Source of the DNA: Rhododendron vialii
Lineage: Eukaryota; Streptophyta; Magnoliopsida; Ericales; Ericaceae
Assembly (NCBI RefSeq): GCF_030253575.1
Contig: NC_080569.1
Location: forward strand, 26,858,501-26,922,500
DNA: 64,000 nt
Reading direction: 5' to 3'
Both the position numbers and the translations under genes were made by a program. Below are positions 1-12,687 of this stretch, piece by piece. The notes under the pieces are model-generated. The model was not told where the DNA came from. It worked only from the letters and a program-made list of their open reading frames with translations, and did not search any database. Positions within the stretch are counted from its first letter, which is position 1; every line of letters begins with the position of its first letter.

Positions 1-1946
1 GTTTCCATGAAATTCAATTTCAACTTTCAACCTTGGTATTAGCCCTTCCCTTGTCTAGTCTTAAGACATGAAGAATTTGAGCATTGAGGCATATCTTACC
101 TTTTTGCTAGTTGCCCAAGTCCCATATCCACCTTGCACAGTGCATAACATATGTACCGGACCTATACCGAACTTTCACACTTGGATTCATCACATGTGGT
201 TGCGATGTAAGCAGCTTGTAGTTAGTATTGCTACGAATGAATGGATTCTATGCCTCTTCCCATTCATCTAGACTCTCTGTAGGCAAAGATACAAGCATTC
301 GTGGATAACAGGGACATTATCCTCCTTCACAGTACTTTGTGAAACTGTGCAAGATGTAATCCTGTCCCAATCCACATTTAGTAGACAATCAAGGTCGATC
401 CCAGAACCCTAGGATTTGGGGTGATGTAAGATAAGTGTCACGAAGTAGAGTTTTGTTACTGGTTTTAATTGTTTCCATGAAGAAAGGTAGTTGCAGTATT
501 TAGTCATCAACTGTTTTTGTTGAAGAAAAAGGTTGGGTAGAACAAGAGGATGTTTTGAATAGAGTAACCTGTGAACACTAATGAATGTTATGTGTTCTTT
601 AGGTGCTGGAGTTGAATAATTGTGTTGACACAAGTAGTTGGGATTGTGAAGACAGGTTTTTAGGGTTGGGAAAAGGTTTATTATTATGTCTTCATAGAGC
701 TCTTTTTTTCTGGTAATTTGGTCATGGAGTTTTTGTGTGGGTCCTTTATCCCCTCTCCGGCAGGAAAAACCCCAATCTTGCATTGTATAGATATCTATGA
801 ATCTGGCATTGTTCCATGGTATTGTAGTATCCCCTACTTGGTGGGGTTAGCCCTATCCTATGGATATCTGATCCGGGCTGCAAACAGTTTTAACCAAACA
901 CCAGATATGTAGTTCTGTCTTCTATATAGTTCAATCTGATCCTCATATCCAGCCAAATAAACGGGCCCGACCTCTCAATTTCTGGATTGCTTGTTGCCAT
1001 TCAGTTCTGAAGTGCAATAGCTCTACATTCAATTGTTTGAAAATGGAAGCACATGGGGAATCTTAAAATTTTGCTGAGAACTTTGACGCCCTGGATTGTG
1101 CGGACGCTTCTATTTCATTACCTGTTTTCCACATGGGAGAGATTTTGTTGTTTTCAACTCGCTTTCACTATGGTAATGTTACACAACGCGCTGTGCCAAA
1201 TAACTCCATTTATTCGAATCTCACGGTTTCAACTATTTGATGCTGCTTCATGCATGATGGTCGGAATTCTTTTTATGCCGGTGCTAGAACTTCCAACTTG
1301 TGAAATGACTTCGTCATTTATACTGACTTGCAATTTTTCTTTCTTCATTTGATTTGCAGTTTATGGTTAAGGAGGAGCTCCAGGGAATACTGAGTGCCTT
1401 CTGTTCTCAATACATTGCCCCAAGCTGTGTGGTGCTACTGGTAATCCTAGAATATCAGATTCCGTTGTAAAATTTAGCAGATGATAAGAGAATCCTTTTT
1501 TCTTGTTGAAATAATGTATAATTATTCCAAAACAACTGTAACATGGATGATGGAACTTTAGGATTCAAAGTTTGTTTTAGTTTGTCGAGCTTTCTTTGTT
1601 TCTCTGCTGATGTTGCTTGGGTATTACTTGCCGTAGGCCCCGTTCAGTTGCATGGAAATGATGAGAAAGGATGGGCAAAATCGACTTCCTCATAAATTTT
1701 TATTTGTTTATTTATCAAGAAAGTTGAAGGACTCATAACTTCAAGTTGCCCGCTGGAAAACACTTTCTTTCAAAATATATCCGGCTAATAGAAATGAATT
1801 TTATTTTTCATGCAAGATTCCTCATCACTTCACCTTTCCTGCGAATCTATTTTCTGGGCAACATTCCTGACAACTAAACACATAATAAGTGTGGGAAACA
1901 CTCTCGCCTCGTCAAGTAGTGGTAGGTGTTAGAGAATTTTGAGGGT
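1..1946. other. Left-edge region without a confident gene
   Basis: No reading frame here looks like a known protein. A pyrimidine tract ending in TTTGCAG at about 1359, followed by a short open stretch that stops soon after, and then AATAATGTATAAT-like A/T-rich signals near 1510, could be the terminal exon and 3' UTR of a plus-strand gene entering from the left. From about 1636 the text GGCCCCGTTCAGTTGCATGGAAA resembles the start of a MITE, but no matching right end was found. The stretch 1947-2198 is the last exon of the dioxygenase gene described next. Confidence 0.25.
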
Positions 1947-4474
1947 TCAGAGCTTGAAATGAAGCAGGGCAGAAGTCCCGTCCAGACCTTTGGCGTTGAA
2001 GTGAGCGGAAAAATCTCGTGCAGTGGTCTCCCGGTACTTTGGAGGATTGTCTTGGGACAACAACTCGTTGATAGGCCCGTACAGCTTTGTCGATGGCGAC
2101 ATTCCCGTGGTGAAAAAGCATGCCACCGATACTCTTGGACCGACACGGTTCGCCAGCACCCTATGCTCGATGCTTTTGAACTTGTCATTTGTTACAAGCT
2201 GAAAACCCCCAGCAAATAAACAGAGTCAATTGCCTGTACTTCAGAGCAAAGTTAACTCAATGCTAAAATGTTGTAATTGATGGTTTCTTACCGCAGTTGA
2301 TGGTTTGTTTTGTTATTGCAGCTCACTCAGAGACTCAGATAATGACTTAAGCTACACCTGCCGATATATAATCGTAATGATTTCATCTGAATTATGCTGA
2401 CTGCTTAATTGACTATGGTTCGCAGCACCTGAGGCAGTCTATTACAGTACTATGTTAGTATGTCGATTCAAGTCTCTGAAATGGGTGTGGATACGTTTTT
2501 CAGGTGTTGGACCTTACGAACCCATGATTTTAGGATACAAAGATTTGTATCCGAAAGATGGGTTCAAGCATGTCAAAAATGTCATGAGCACATAACACTT
2601 CGACAAATGATGGAATAAAGTACGTAGGAATGCACTTGCAATTATACGAGCTTCCATCCGTGTGAGAGGCTAGAAGGTTTAACAAATGTGAGTTTTATCT
2701 CTTCAAACATCGCTAAAAGTCAAAGTACTCACATGAATTGCCCGCCTACTCTTGAATTAGGAGTGGGCACCATACACATATCTCAGACGCTTAGATTGTC
2801 GTAGTTCATCTAGCTACCATACAATGAAATAAAGCATAGAAGAAAAGTGCCTAACAAAATTGTTTTAACTAGTACCGCAGAATCAAAAAAACAAGGTGAA
2901 TAAATGGATCATAGACTTGCCTGAAGAAGGTCTCCAACATTTACCACAAGTGCTCCGGGAGTAGGGGGTACATCAACCCACTGGTTCTGGTGCAGGACTT
3001 GGAGGCCTCCCACATGATCTTGCAGCAGCACCGTGATGAAGTCGTTGTCGGCGTGCTTGCTTGTTCCTAATGTTAGTTCTGGCTGCGGGCACGCTGGATA
3101 GTAGTGGCACAGAACTGCAAGCCCCTCGGCGCAGCCCATGTCTTTCAGGTGGTTAGGATTCAGCCCGAGAGCCTCGGATAATAACTCGAACAAAGAACAG
3201 CCTAGTTGCTTTACTTGGTTTGTGTACTCCAGTAGAATATCCCTGCAGGGCAAATTAATTAAGTCCCATGTACGAAGTTTGTTTGGAAAACAAGTCCTCG
3301 AAACCAAGACTATGGACTTGGGAAACCTATTAAGCTGCTTTCCGATAATGAATTTGTGGAGGGACTTATCGAGGGAAATGAAAAGAGGTTGTCAATTGCT
3401 ATAGTGTTTGAATTCTGAAACAGTTCTTAATATCGGATGGTGATAATTTTTTCTCAGGATCCCATAAAAAAACATTTTAAGAATTATTTACGGTTTGAAT
3501 TACCTTTGTAGGACCCATAATGGATGGATCCTACAAAAATAAAAAACATTATTAATTTCTTACCAATAAAAAGGGAGGCCAAACGGGGATTTGTTGAATG
3601 GGTGTGAATGAAAGCAGAACGACCCGTTTTACCTGGACAACGAAAAACCCTACCAAATGGAATGGAGATATTGCACTCCCTTAAAATGCAATACGTGCAC
3701 TTGTCTAAACGCTTTATCTTATTCCAAGGTTAACGGCGCTCAATCTTAGCCGTCCAAACATATTTGGATGAATCGAATTAAAATAATTTATTAACAATAA
3801 ATAGATAATCTATTACCGTTAATAGATTGTTTTTAATCTGAATTGTCAAAACACTTTTAGATGACTGAGATTGCGTGGAACCGTGAATAAATTTCTCTCC
3901 TTATCTAAATTATCTAAATTGAAGCATACCTGCAAGTCTCAGGCAATTCCTCTGGATTTGGGGATTTAGGAGCTATAGCACAATACACAGTATCCCTCCA
4001 GTTAGCCGCCGGCGCTGCAAACAAATCAAAATTGCTATTATACACACAAGCTCTCGACGAATCTCTCGTGTACCAATGCTTTTTGACCTCGGTGTCCTGC
4101 TCGTAAAACCTCAGGGTCCCATCCACCATCTCCTCCAACACACTCTCGGGAATTCCGTGATTGATCACTTGGAAAAAACCCCAGTTCACCGACGCATCGA
4201 GGACTTCTCCGACAGTTTCCTTTCGCCGGATTGGATCCTTGTCGATGCCGGCGAGGTCTATGATTGGAAAACTGAACTGGGTGTTGGTTGGATTTTGTGG
4301 GTTGTCAAAGTTATCTGGTGGGTGGATGAATATCCGGGGGATTTGCGCAACACCGGCGTCGACTAGTCCTTTGACCCCGGTTTTGGTTTCATCAAAAACT
4401 CTTAATTCACTTGCTCGATCATAGTTCAGTTCGATTGGAGCTTGCACTGAAATTTTGGTGGTGGTGGCATCCAT
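1947..4474 (-). CDS. 2-oxoglutarate/Fe(II)-dependent dioxygenase, ACC-oxidase-homolog type, three exons
   Basis: Soluble oxidoreductase of the plant DOXC superfamily, closest by eye to the '1-aminocyclopropane-1-carboxylate oxidase homolog' group, which hydroxylates small specialised metabolites with 2-oxoglutarate, O2 and Fe(II). The exons are 3930-4474, 2921-3242 and 1947-2198, giving 1119 nt or 372 codons, a normal family length. The N-terminal DIOX_N region ([22 protein letters not shown]) is in exon 1. Exon 2 holds the first iron ligands, H-A-D in SKHADNDF. Exon 3 holds the distal His in [10 protein letters not shown] and the 2-oxoglutarate-binding R-x-S in GPRVSV, so all key residues are present. 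Intron 1 is GT-AG (CAG|GTATGC to TGCAG). Intron 2 has donor CAG|GCAAGT, a GC-AG intron. A G-box-like CCACGTGGC lies about 390 bp upstream, near 4868. The substrate cannot be read from sequence. Confidence 0.9.
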
Positions 4475-6096
4475 TTTCTAAGTTGGTTAGCTCGAGCAAA
4501 TTAAGGAGAAATTATGGTGAGCGGTGGGGAGAATGATGGGGGGACATTGTTGGACAAATGCAGTGCACAAAGCAGGGAGATGTAACATCATTGACTTCCT
4601 AGCTAGTACAAAAGTAAATCTAACACCCTTGGCTGCTACAGAAAGTAACAAAACAACTACTCCACTGGCAAAGGGCCAACAAAGCAAGTGATTTTTCAGT
4701 TTCGAATGGGTATATTTTACGTGATATTTTCTCGGTGCATTCGAGCCGTTCGATACACTTTTGGACGGTTAGGATTGAAATCCTCTCTCTCTTCTCATCA
4801 ACACTTTCTCTCTCCAAATCTGAGTCGTTCAAATACGTAATAGACGGCTCGGATGCGCTAGTGGATACCACGTGGCACCCGCTCGGCACTGAAATTTTTT
4901 CCCAATAAAGCAGGAGTGTGTGGAAGAATAAGAGACAATCACAGCCTGTTTGGTAGGCGGATTAGAGGGGGGGGATATAGCTTTGTCCCGATATAGATAC
5001 CGGGGTGCTTTATATCATTTGTTTGTTTACCACGTGGAAGCTGGATATCATAGTACTGGGATTATATAATCCCCCTCCAACCTCGTTAATTTTAACCACC
5101 CCCGGTATCCGTAACATATCCATCATTCCCACATTACCAAAATACCCCATGGCCCCACAAACCTTTGTTTACGGGGAGAGAGAGAGAGAGAGAGGGGGTA
5201 ACAAAATTGGACGAAGGCGAACTGGACGACGACGAACTCGAAGAAATCACTAACAATTCCGACGAAATCAGAGAACTAGATTATGATTTTACACAATTAG
5301 AATTTTGATTTTACAGAACTGCAGGTTATACGAACTCACAAAACCTCATTTTACACGACCTTGACGGTCCTCGTTTGATGTGCGGATAAAAAGAATGAGA
5401 GATTAATTAAAGTTCATCGCATAAGTTTCCTTGCTAAATAACAATCGAAAACATTCCTGTTTTTTTCCCCTTGCACCGGAATGGTGCCCAAAGAACAATC
5501 ACGAGGGAGAAATTTCAACATTGATTAAAAAAAGAAAAAGAAAAAAGCCAAGGATTATGGGCCTTTTGTGCTCAAAGCAAGAGTAGATGAAGATTTGATT
5601 CCGTTAAACTTTATGCATTTTAGGCATTTATATGTCTCGTATATATGCATGTCTGCACAATACACATTGCACAACATCCACCCTAAATTCGTCACGCATT
5701 AATATACCAAATAATGGACTCTTCTTGTTTCTAAATTTTATAGTAACTGCCAAAATAAAGCTATATTTATATTTGAGAAATTGAGAATAGTGGGCATGCA
5801 TGGCTTCTTAATTTCAAGTCTGAACTTTCCCCAAGATTAAATTAAGCCTCTCATCCAGACAATAGAAAGTACTTATTCAGCCACGCAATACGCATGAGAG
5901 GAGAAAAAAGAAAGCCTGCATCTTCCAAAATGTTACCATCTATCTAAATGGTTAAGTTGATAACACAACCAACAGGCATAAGGGACTAAATTAATCATAA
6001 GCTACGTACCTATGCTTCAACATATTTAAACTTAGAATTCCAAAACTACTGTAAATACCAATATGAGAATTTTCTTAAATTTCACTAGTAAAAGAA
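4475..6096. other. Intergenic region between dioxygenase and serpin copy A
   Basis: This is the promoter side of the dioxygenase. It contains a G-box-like site near 4868, a short GA microsatellite near 5178-5195 and scattered A/T runs. From about 5375 to the serpin tail it is homologous to 14106-15030, which marks the left part of the serpin duplication. I see no gene in it. Confidence 0.5.
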
Positions 6097-7068
6097 CTAA
6101 TGCCTTGGATTAAGCACCGCTCCTTTGAAAAAAACCAACCCTGACATCTCCTCCTTAATCATGAACATAAAAGGATCGATGATCAGCTATGAAACTCGGT
6201 TTTGGGGTCAGACATGACCCTAGCCTGCAGCCATTGTAGCTAACTGCATATGACTAACTACCGCAGCTTCGGTGCCTTTCTCATCTACCTTAATGACAAC
6301 TTTCTGGATCATTACTGAAGGGTAGAATGGCCGGATCCCCTCAGGAATTTTCATCATCTCCGAAAGGTCTTCTGGATTTTCAAGGAAAGGAAACTTCATT
6401 CCCATTTCCGTCATGGTCAAAGAAACATCAAATTCATATGAGAATTCAAACTTTGGGATCCAAACTTGGTCTAGAGTCTTCTCACTCAAGTTGAAGTAAT
6501 CTTGTTTCGAAGATCCAGAATCAGAACAAAAATCTTCGAGAAGATTTTGTAACCCAAATTTCTCATGAGGGAGAAAGAAGTACATAGAAAATTTTCTATC
6601 GAGTTTTGCACTTTCATATGGAATTTTGAGGACCTTGAAACCGTCAAATGATCCGTAGTGATATTTCTCGCTACGACTCGTCATGAATGGAATCGAGATG
6701 GTGTCACTAGTGAGGAGATAGAAATTCCTTTCTTCGGTGAGACTCGCGTCAAATCTACGTTTATGAGTCCAAATTCCTTTGAAGTATAGTCCATTTGCAA
6801 GGATGATTGTTGTGTCTTGAGATAACGTCGTAACGACCTAGGTTGTAGAAGGTTTTTGATAAGGCCTTTTGATGCATCTTCACCCCATGAGTTGACTTTC
6901 TTTACCACTTCTTCAACCTGTGAACGAACTTGTTTCGTCGATCAATTATAAATACTAAGATGTACACAAAAATACTCAACTAATTAAGTCTCTTCACCAA
7001 ATTCTTTGTCTTTGAAAGTAATGAAAGTATTGGTAGAAGTCACTTTCGTAACTTGGTAGCAAAGAAAC

Positions 7069-7465
7069 CAAAAATGCTACTGGTACAGCAGCTGCTGTAC
7101 AGCAGCTGCGTACAGATCCCCTTTGCGCCCGCCTCGGGTCCTGCAAAGATAATCGGAGCCGCTCATTTTGTTCAAAATACGTTGTTTAAGGTTCCTGAAA
7201 AAAATCATCTCAATCCGATATCGGGAAGGGTGTTTATGAATCGTCCAACTTTGCTTCAAAATTTAGCCTAAATTTTGAAGCAAAGTTGGATGATTCATAA
7301 ACATCCTTCCCGATATCGCATTGAGGTGATTTTTTTCAGGGACCTTAAACAACGTATTTTGAACAAAATGAGCGGCTCCGATCATCTTTGCGAGACCCGA
7401 GGGGGACGCAAAGGGGATCTGTACGCAGCTGCTGTACAGCAGCTGCTGTACCAGTAGCACAACTC
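7069..7465. mobile_element. Fold-back (Mutator-like) element with 9-bp target duplication
   Basis: A 397-bp near-perfect inverted repeat with arms of about 190 bp meeting at about 7268. The inner ends read TGCTACTGGTACAGCAG and its complement. CAAAGAAAC flanks it on both sides (7060-7068 and 7466-7474). The paralogous intron of serpin copy B (about 15960-15985) has a single CAAAGAAAC and no insert, so it is an empty-site control. A 9-bp duplication fits Mutator-like elements. The outermost six bases of the two ends do not match each other. It has no coding capacity; reading frames in the arms are mirror images of each other. Confidence 0.85.
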
Positions 7466-7965
7466 CAAAGAAACAATGATCGAACTTATTGATTTCACTC
7501 TTCCTAGGGCATGGGTACAGGTCTTGTATTCAATTAAACTAAGAATTTAAATAAGAAGACTTATCCAAAGAAACAATGTATATAAAGAAAGAAAAAACTG
7601 ACTATTGGTAATTTTTTTTTTTAAATTCTGCTTTTGTTTGCAATACTATTAGAATTTTTTTTATGAATTCAACAATACGTATCTTGTTAAATGTTTTTCC
7701 ATTTTTCGTTTACTGTAAACGTTCCACAAACATAATCAAATTTCGTTTACCAAACATGATTTATTTTGTTTTGTTTTGTTTCCAAACTGGTTTTCCGTTC
7801 TTCAGAATAATTTGGAGAAAATGAACAAAATCATGTTTTTAGTTTTTGATAAGTTATAAGTTAAAAATAAAATCAATAAACGTAACCAAACGCACCTTTA
7901 AATATCAGTTATTTAACTGAGGAGCCAATACAGTATGGAAGATGACATGTGAACCATGAGATGAC

Positions 7966-8135
7966 ACTTTTTTTTTCTTTCTTTTTGCCTTATGGTAAGA
8001 TTTTGCCTTATGGTAAGATGTTAGTATGTTAGTAAGTTAGATTTACAAAGGCCGCTGCTCGAACCCACGACCTCACCTTTGAGTGTTATGTAGTTAGATT
8101 ATTACCAATGACAGAACCGGAATTTTGATCCGAGG
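7966..8135 (-). repeat. Possible tRNA-derived SINE relic
   Basis: On the minus strand this has GGGTTCGAGCAGC, similar to a Pol III B box, about 90 bp before an A-rich tail (T-rich on the plus strand at 7970-7990). No clear A box or target duplication was found. The 10-bp text TTATGGTAAG is tandemly duplicated at about 7990-8020. Confidence 0.3.
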
Positions 8136-9731
8136 AAAGCCGGCTTAATAGACATATTTTTTTATCAGAACGTATATTTATTATATCATTAATTTTTTGC
8201 TTTCCGATACATTAAATTTGTACGTTGAGATGATTCTAACCTAATGCAGTTAATCATTTTACTTTTTTCTTTAGGTTACTTCAATAGTCACATATTTATT
8301 TTTTATTTATGAAAGAAATTAAGAAATAAGAATGTAAAATAGCCAATTTTTAATCAAATCAAACTAAAATTATTAAGATTATAAATATCTATACATGAAT
8401 AATTATCGATAATATTCGAAATCAGCCTTATAAAAATAAATTTTTTAAAACTCGGAATCGGGGCCGGTCCAACATAGCTCCGCCCCTCTTACTACATAAC
8501 ACTCATATTGGATACATGTTATTAATCACATAAATTCAAAATATTAATCACATCAACTCATAATATCACGACATGTCTCGTCAGTCTCGTTCATAATAAG
8601 TGACATAAATTCAGCACCACCAAGTCACCTGATCAAGGATTTAAATATCGGCCAATATGCTAATGGCCGATGCGAAGCGGTTTTTGCGCGCTCTGATACT
8701 GTTGTACCCTAGTGTACGAGGGGGATTAAAAAGTTGCCTGTGTAACAAACGGTTCCGTATCGATCAATTTTCAATTCATGCATGGACCAGTTCACGGCCG
8801 TTATGGTGACACTCGACCGTTTTTTTTTTTCTCGACAAAAGCGAAATTTTATAACACTTGACCGTTACAATTGATTAAATGATGCACTTAATTTTTTTTG
8901 TGTGTCAAAATGTCTTCGAAAAATTCACCACCTCTACAATCAGTTTCCACTAATTATCGTTCAGTACTCCCTGATACCATGGAGTGTCCCGATACCAATA
9001 TAAACCTTGCTCGTAACAAAATACATCACTGACCTAAGGTACACAACAAAAGTGTGTTGTAGTTGTTTTTCTTTTTGTTATTGTAATTGTAATCTTTTGG
9101 TTTGCAATATAACTGGGATCAGATGGGCGGGGACAGGCTTACCCTCGAATTCTATTCGATTCCCGAATCCTATCCATCCTGATCTCAAAAAAATTCTCAA
9201 ATTTCTGATCCGTTCAAAACGGGTAATAAATCGAATACAGACGGGTCAGCTGAGATAGCCATCACTAGTGTTTGTGAAGAAAGCAAGTAGGATGAGAAAG
9301 AGGATTACCTGATTATAAAAATCAGCACTTTCGGCATCACAACCGTAGACGCCTTTTAGAATTTCCTCCTTATAAGAATCAACAAGAGTAAAACGTTCGT
9401 CCACCCAAACTCCGTTAACCATGCACAAAACGGGGCCGTCACCGCCCTCATCATCGCGGCACGCCGCCACCGCCATCATCGCCGATGCAATCGACTTGAT
9501 CCCGTCGATTGATAAGGGAGACAGCGCAAAGTTCTCGTTAGAGCCATCCTTGACTTGCTCGAGCAAAAGCTGCTTTGCTATCGCATTCGAGTAATCCATT
9601 CTCGAGCTGGTGATACTAGGGTTCGGAGTAGCGGTCAAAGGGAGGTTTTTGGCCTTTGAAACCTTTTGCCGTTTCGACGGTCGTCGGGTAGTATTTCCGG
9701 CGGACCCTATTTTCTTCTTGTCCGGCGCCAT

Positions 9732-10395
9732 TGGTGATTGGTTTTTCTTTTCCTTCTCGTAAAGGGTTGGACACGCGGAGTATTTCACCTAAAGGGTTGG
9801 GTTTTTTTTTTGAAGTACGGGCCAGTCCAACTTATATAGAAGCCCTTATATCCTGCGGCCTCTTAAGAATTACAAATTTGCTAAGCCGCCACAAGTGTCC
9901 CGCTAAAGACATCGTATAGGGATAAAACGCTAAAGCATATATATCGATGTGAAGCAATCTCGATTGAGAGAACCCGATTTGTAGAAAAAATTCATCCAAA
10001 GACGAACTAATAATTTTCATAAAACGAGAGACAAAATTCGCACAGATCAGACTACAAGTCATTGATTTGAAGAGAAGAAAGAAACAAAAAAGGAGAAAAC
10101 AAAGAAAGTAAGTCGGAATAGTACCATGGCCTTCTTTCTTGCCGCCGCACAAAGATATGGAACCCACGTGGAGAGGGAAAGGGAGAAGAGGAGTTGTGGT
10201 GGCTAGGGTTAATAGAGAGGGAGAGAGAAAGATAGGGTCAGCTAGGATTGAGTCCTCCTCTATACGAACTCCAGATCAATAGCAAAAGATTACGCCAAAA
10301 AGGATTTTCAAGAATTTTTCTCCCAAAATTGTCTCTCGTTCTTTGGAATTGAAGCACTGTTTATACCTATTTTTTGCACCACAGATTGGGCTAGC
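9732..10395. other. Upstream region of serpin copy A
   Basis: Non-coding. The segment 9740-9835 (TTCTTTTCCTTCTCGT onward) is repeated at about 22066-22180, which identifies the latter as the displaced upstream region of serpin copy B. A purine/pyrimidine-biased stretch at 10190-10240 could be leader sequence. The last five bases, CTAGC, are the target duplication of the following solo LTR. Confidence 0.5.
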
Positions 10396-12524
10396 TGTAA
10401 CAACCCTGATTTTAATTATTCATAATATGTGACTACTTGGCATGCTTAAAGTTAATCTTGTAGTTAAATAGTGTAGTTACTCTAGTGGTACGGGACAAAA
10501 CACATATATATGCTTAGGGTATCATTAATTGGCCAAAACTTGATAGGTGAGACACAAAGACAAGAGTACGTAGAATAATTTTTCCCTAGGAAGACAAAAA
10601 CAAAACATACGTGTAGTTTTCCTGGAATTTCACCGCTTCGTCCGCCTGGGAACAAACGAGAGAGAGTCAGCAAGAGGAAGAAGAAGAAGAAAAGAGGGAG
10701 AGAGTCGAGAGAGAACGGTGGAAGAGAGAGAAGAAGAAGGAAAGAGGAAGAAAGGGGAAAAAGGAGAGAAACCTAGGGCTTGTTCTATTTGAGTTGAATT
10801 GGAGTGCTAATCTGGTAATTCAACCCTCTCTTATACTTAATTTCATGTTTCTTATGTTAAATTCTATGTTCTAATTTTTGAATACATGCTTTAGGTAATT
10901 GGGTTCAAGTAGGATTTGGGTTATGGGTTGAAATCTCAAGAACTCAAGAACCTAGCTTGAAATCCTTTGGATTAGATGTTTAAAAGTTATTTTGATGTAT
11001 GAATTTGATGTTTTTGAAGTAGCTCTTTTTATATCTATGAGTTCAAGCATGATCAGTGAGGTTTTGGTGATGAATTTTGTTGGATTTGAGTAGCAGAATT
11101 TCGTGTATGTAGCATGTGTACATAGCAGTTTTCTGACAGCAAACTGGGTCTCAGTTATTAGGTAATTTCTCATTCGTAAACTTTGAATTAGGTATTGGTT
11201 CCTTCACAAGTTAGAAAGTAGACTTAAAGCTTGTTCTTTTGCCGCTGGAATCGCCCGAAACCGTTGAGAATTCAATTTATAGTGATTTTTCGAAGTCTGG
11301 GTTGAAACCAGGAAATCTGTTTCCTGACAGATTCGCGAACCAACTGTATTTACTCATTTTTCCATCCTTTAGGGTCGAATCTGACTTGGGTTTCTTCACA
11401 ACTTTTGTAGTACATCCTGTTACACAACTTTTGTAGTACATCCTGTTACGCAACTTTTGGCACTAGGATCACTAAAAAGCGTTAAAAGCACAATTTATAG
11501 TGATGTTTCAAAGTTGGGCTGTGAAGCTTCTTGCTGAAAAATAATATTGATTTGCTTTCTTGAGATGAATCTAGTTGGAGAGTTGATCTCTAATGTTTTT
11601 CTAGGAATACAATTGTGAGCTAGCTATCCTTGTGTCTTGATCTTACTCTTTTTGAGATTCAGTTGAATTAGTTATGATTTATTTGGATTGAATTGAACTT
11701 AAACACTTTTAGGGCATTGTATTGAGCATAAATAGAATCATTGAGTATTGTTTAAACATGTTTCCATTTGATTGAATGTTCTAGGAAGTTCGAGTCGTCA
11801 TGTGGATCGAGGTGAGTGACCTAATGCCTAAATTACATGGTTTTATACAAGTTTTCCATTGCAAAGCTTTATCGTACATGTTTTGTACCATGATATGAAC
11901 TCCATGGAATATCAATGAAAGATGGATACGTTTTCCTATCTAGTAAAGACATTCCTACAATGTGACACATAAAACGCTAGGGATAATGCCAAGACGTCGA
12001 AGCTTATCCACTACCGGGGACGCCTGGTAGCCACACAAGACTAGTGGAATGTGCTTTATATCAAGGCTATTTTTCTATGACTAAACCTCTATGAAATGTT
12101 TTTACTGTTGTCCATGGAAAGCATGTAACTTATGTATTGGTCATTCATACGAGCTTCGGCTTATGTTATTTTTCCCACCTTTCAGGCAATGAGGAGTAGA
12201 GTGGTGGCGAGGGGCCTTTCTTTTGGACGTGCTATGTGAATAGTTGACTAGCTAGAAAGTTTGTAACTTAACTTTACTTTGGTTTAGTAAGTGCTTGTAC
12301 ATGGATTAAGAGTTTGTTGATACGCACAGCTCTAAGGAATTTTGGCTTGTAAGATACGTTTGTTGAGTTAATGTAATAAAATGGTTTGTTCTTCCGTTAT
12401 TCGTTACTCGAGTCCCTTATAGTCGTTTGATTGTATCAGGTTAACCATGTGAAATGGCCTTAGTGATTAGATCACTGGCGCTTTGTTATGACTAACACCT
12501 TTAGGGGCGGTTAGGGTCGTGACA
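10396..12524 (+). mobile_element. Solo LTR of a Ty3-type retrotransposon
   Basis: A 2129-bp block starting TGTAACAACCCTGATT and ending AGGGTCGTGACA, which are near-inverted ends with the TG...CA rule. CTAGC is duplicated on both sides (10391-10395 and 12525-12529). Only one LTR is present and no gag or pol remains, so it is read as a solo LTR left by recombination. The terminal style (TGTAAC-ACCC ... GGGTCGTGACA) and the length suit a chromovirus LTR; that assignment is inference. Purine-rich tracts occur at 10670-10770. Confidence 0.8.
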
Positions 12525-12543
12525 CTAGCCGTGATTGGACTTT

Positions 12544-12678
12544 GGGAAAATGACGGTCCAGTACGTGTTTTGATAATTAATAGTACCTGCCAAGGACATT
12601 TTCAGTATTAACAAATGTTCTTAGCTTGTCTTTGGCGGGTATTAATTATCAAAACACGTCCTGGGCCGTCATTTTCCC
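12544..12678. mobile_element. Mutator-type MITE, 135 bp
   Basis: Inverted repeats of about 52 bp begin GGGAAAATGACGG on both ends and leave a short centre. TTGGACTTT is duplicated exactly on both sides (12535-12543 and 12679-12687). A 9-bp duplication with long terminal inverted repeats indicates a Mutator-like MITE. It lies 15 bp from the solo LTR duplication. Confidence 0.85.
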
Positions 12679-12687
12679 TTGGACTTT

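Larger units (their letters stand above)
6097..9731 (-). pseudogene. Serpin copy A, disrupted (two exons)
   Basis: Remnant of a plant serpin (serine/cysteine protease inhibitor, serpin-Z type). Exon 1 runs 9731-9309, starting MAPDKKK, and ends at a good donor CAG|GTAATC. It contains the serpin N-terminal motifs NENFALSPLSID and VNGVWVDERF. Compared with copy B it lacks about 29 codons between SPLSID and GIKSI. Exon 2 starts after an acceptor at 6918 and continues as WIPKFEFSY and VDEKGTEAAVV. Breaks relative to copy B are an 8-bp insertion near 6826-6833 that shifts the frame, a TAG stop just after the reactive-loop region (about 6220) in an unrelated insertion, and a 4-bp insertion near 6177. 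Homology continues to the old stop at about 6097. The 2.4-kb intron contains the fold-back element at 7069-7465. The N-terminus is rich in Lys/Arg and could be a nuclear-targeting extension. Confidence 0.85.

Noticed and set aside
4930..5210. MITE starting near CAGCCTGTTTGGTAGGCGG
   Set aside because: The left end looks MITE-like, but no matching inverted right end or target duplication was found.
7053..7460. Mirror-image open frames of 60-72 codons on both strands
   Set aside because: They are the two arms of the fold-back element read in opposite directions; the similarity is due to the inverted repeat, not to coding conservation.
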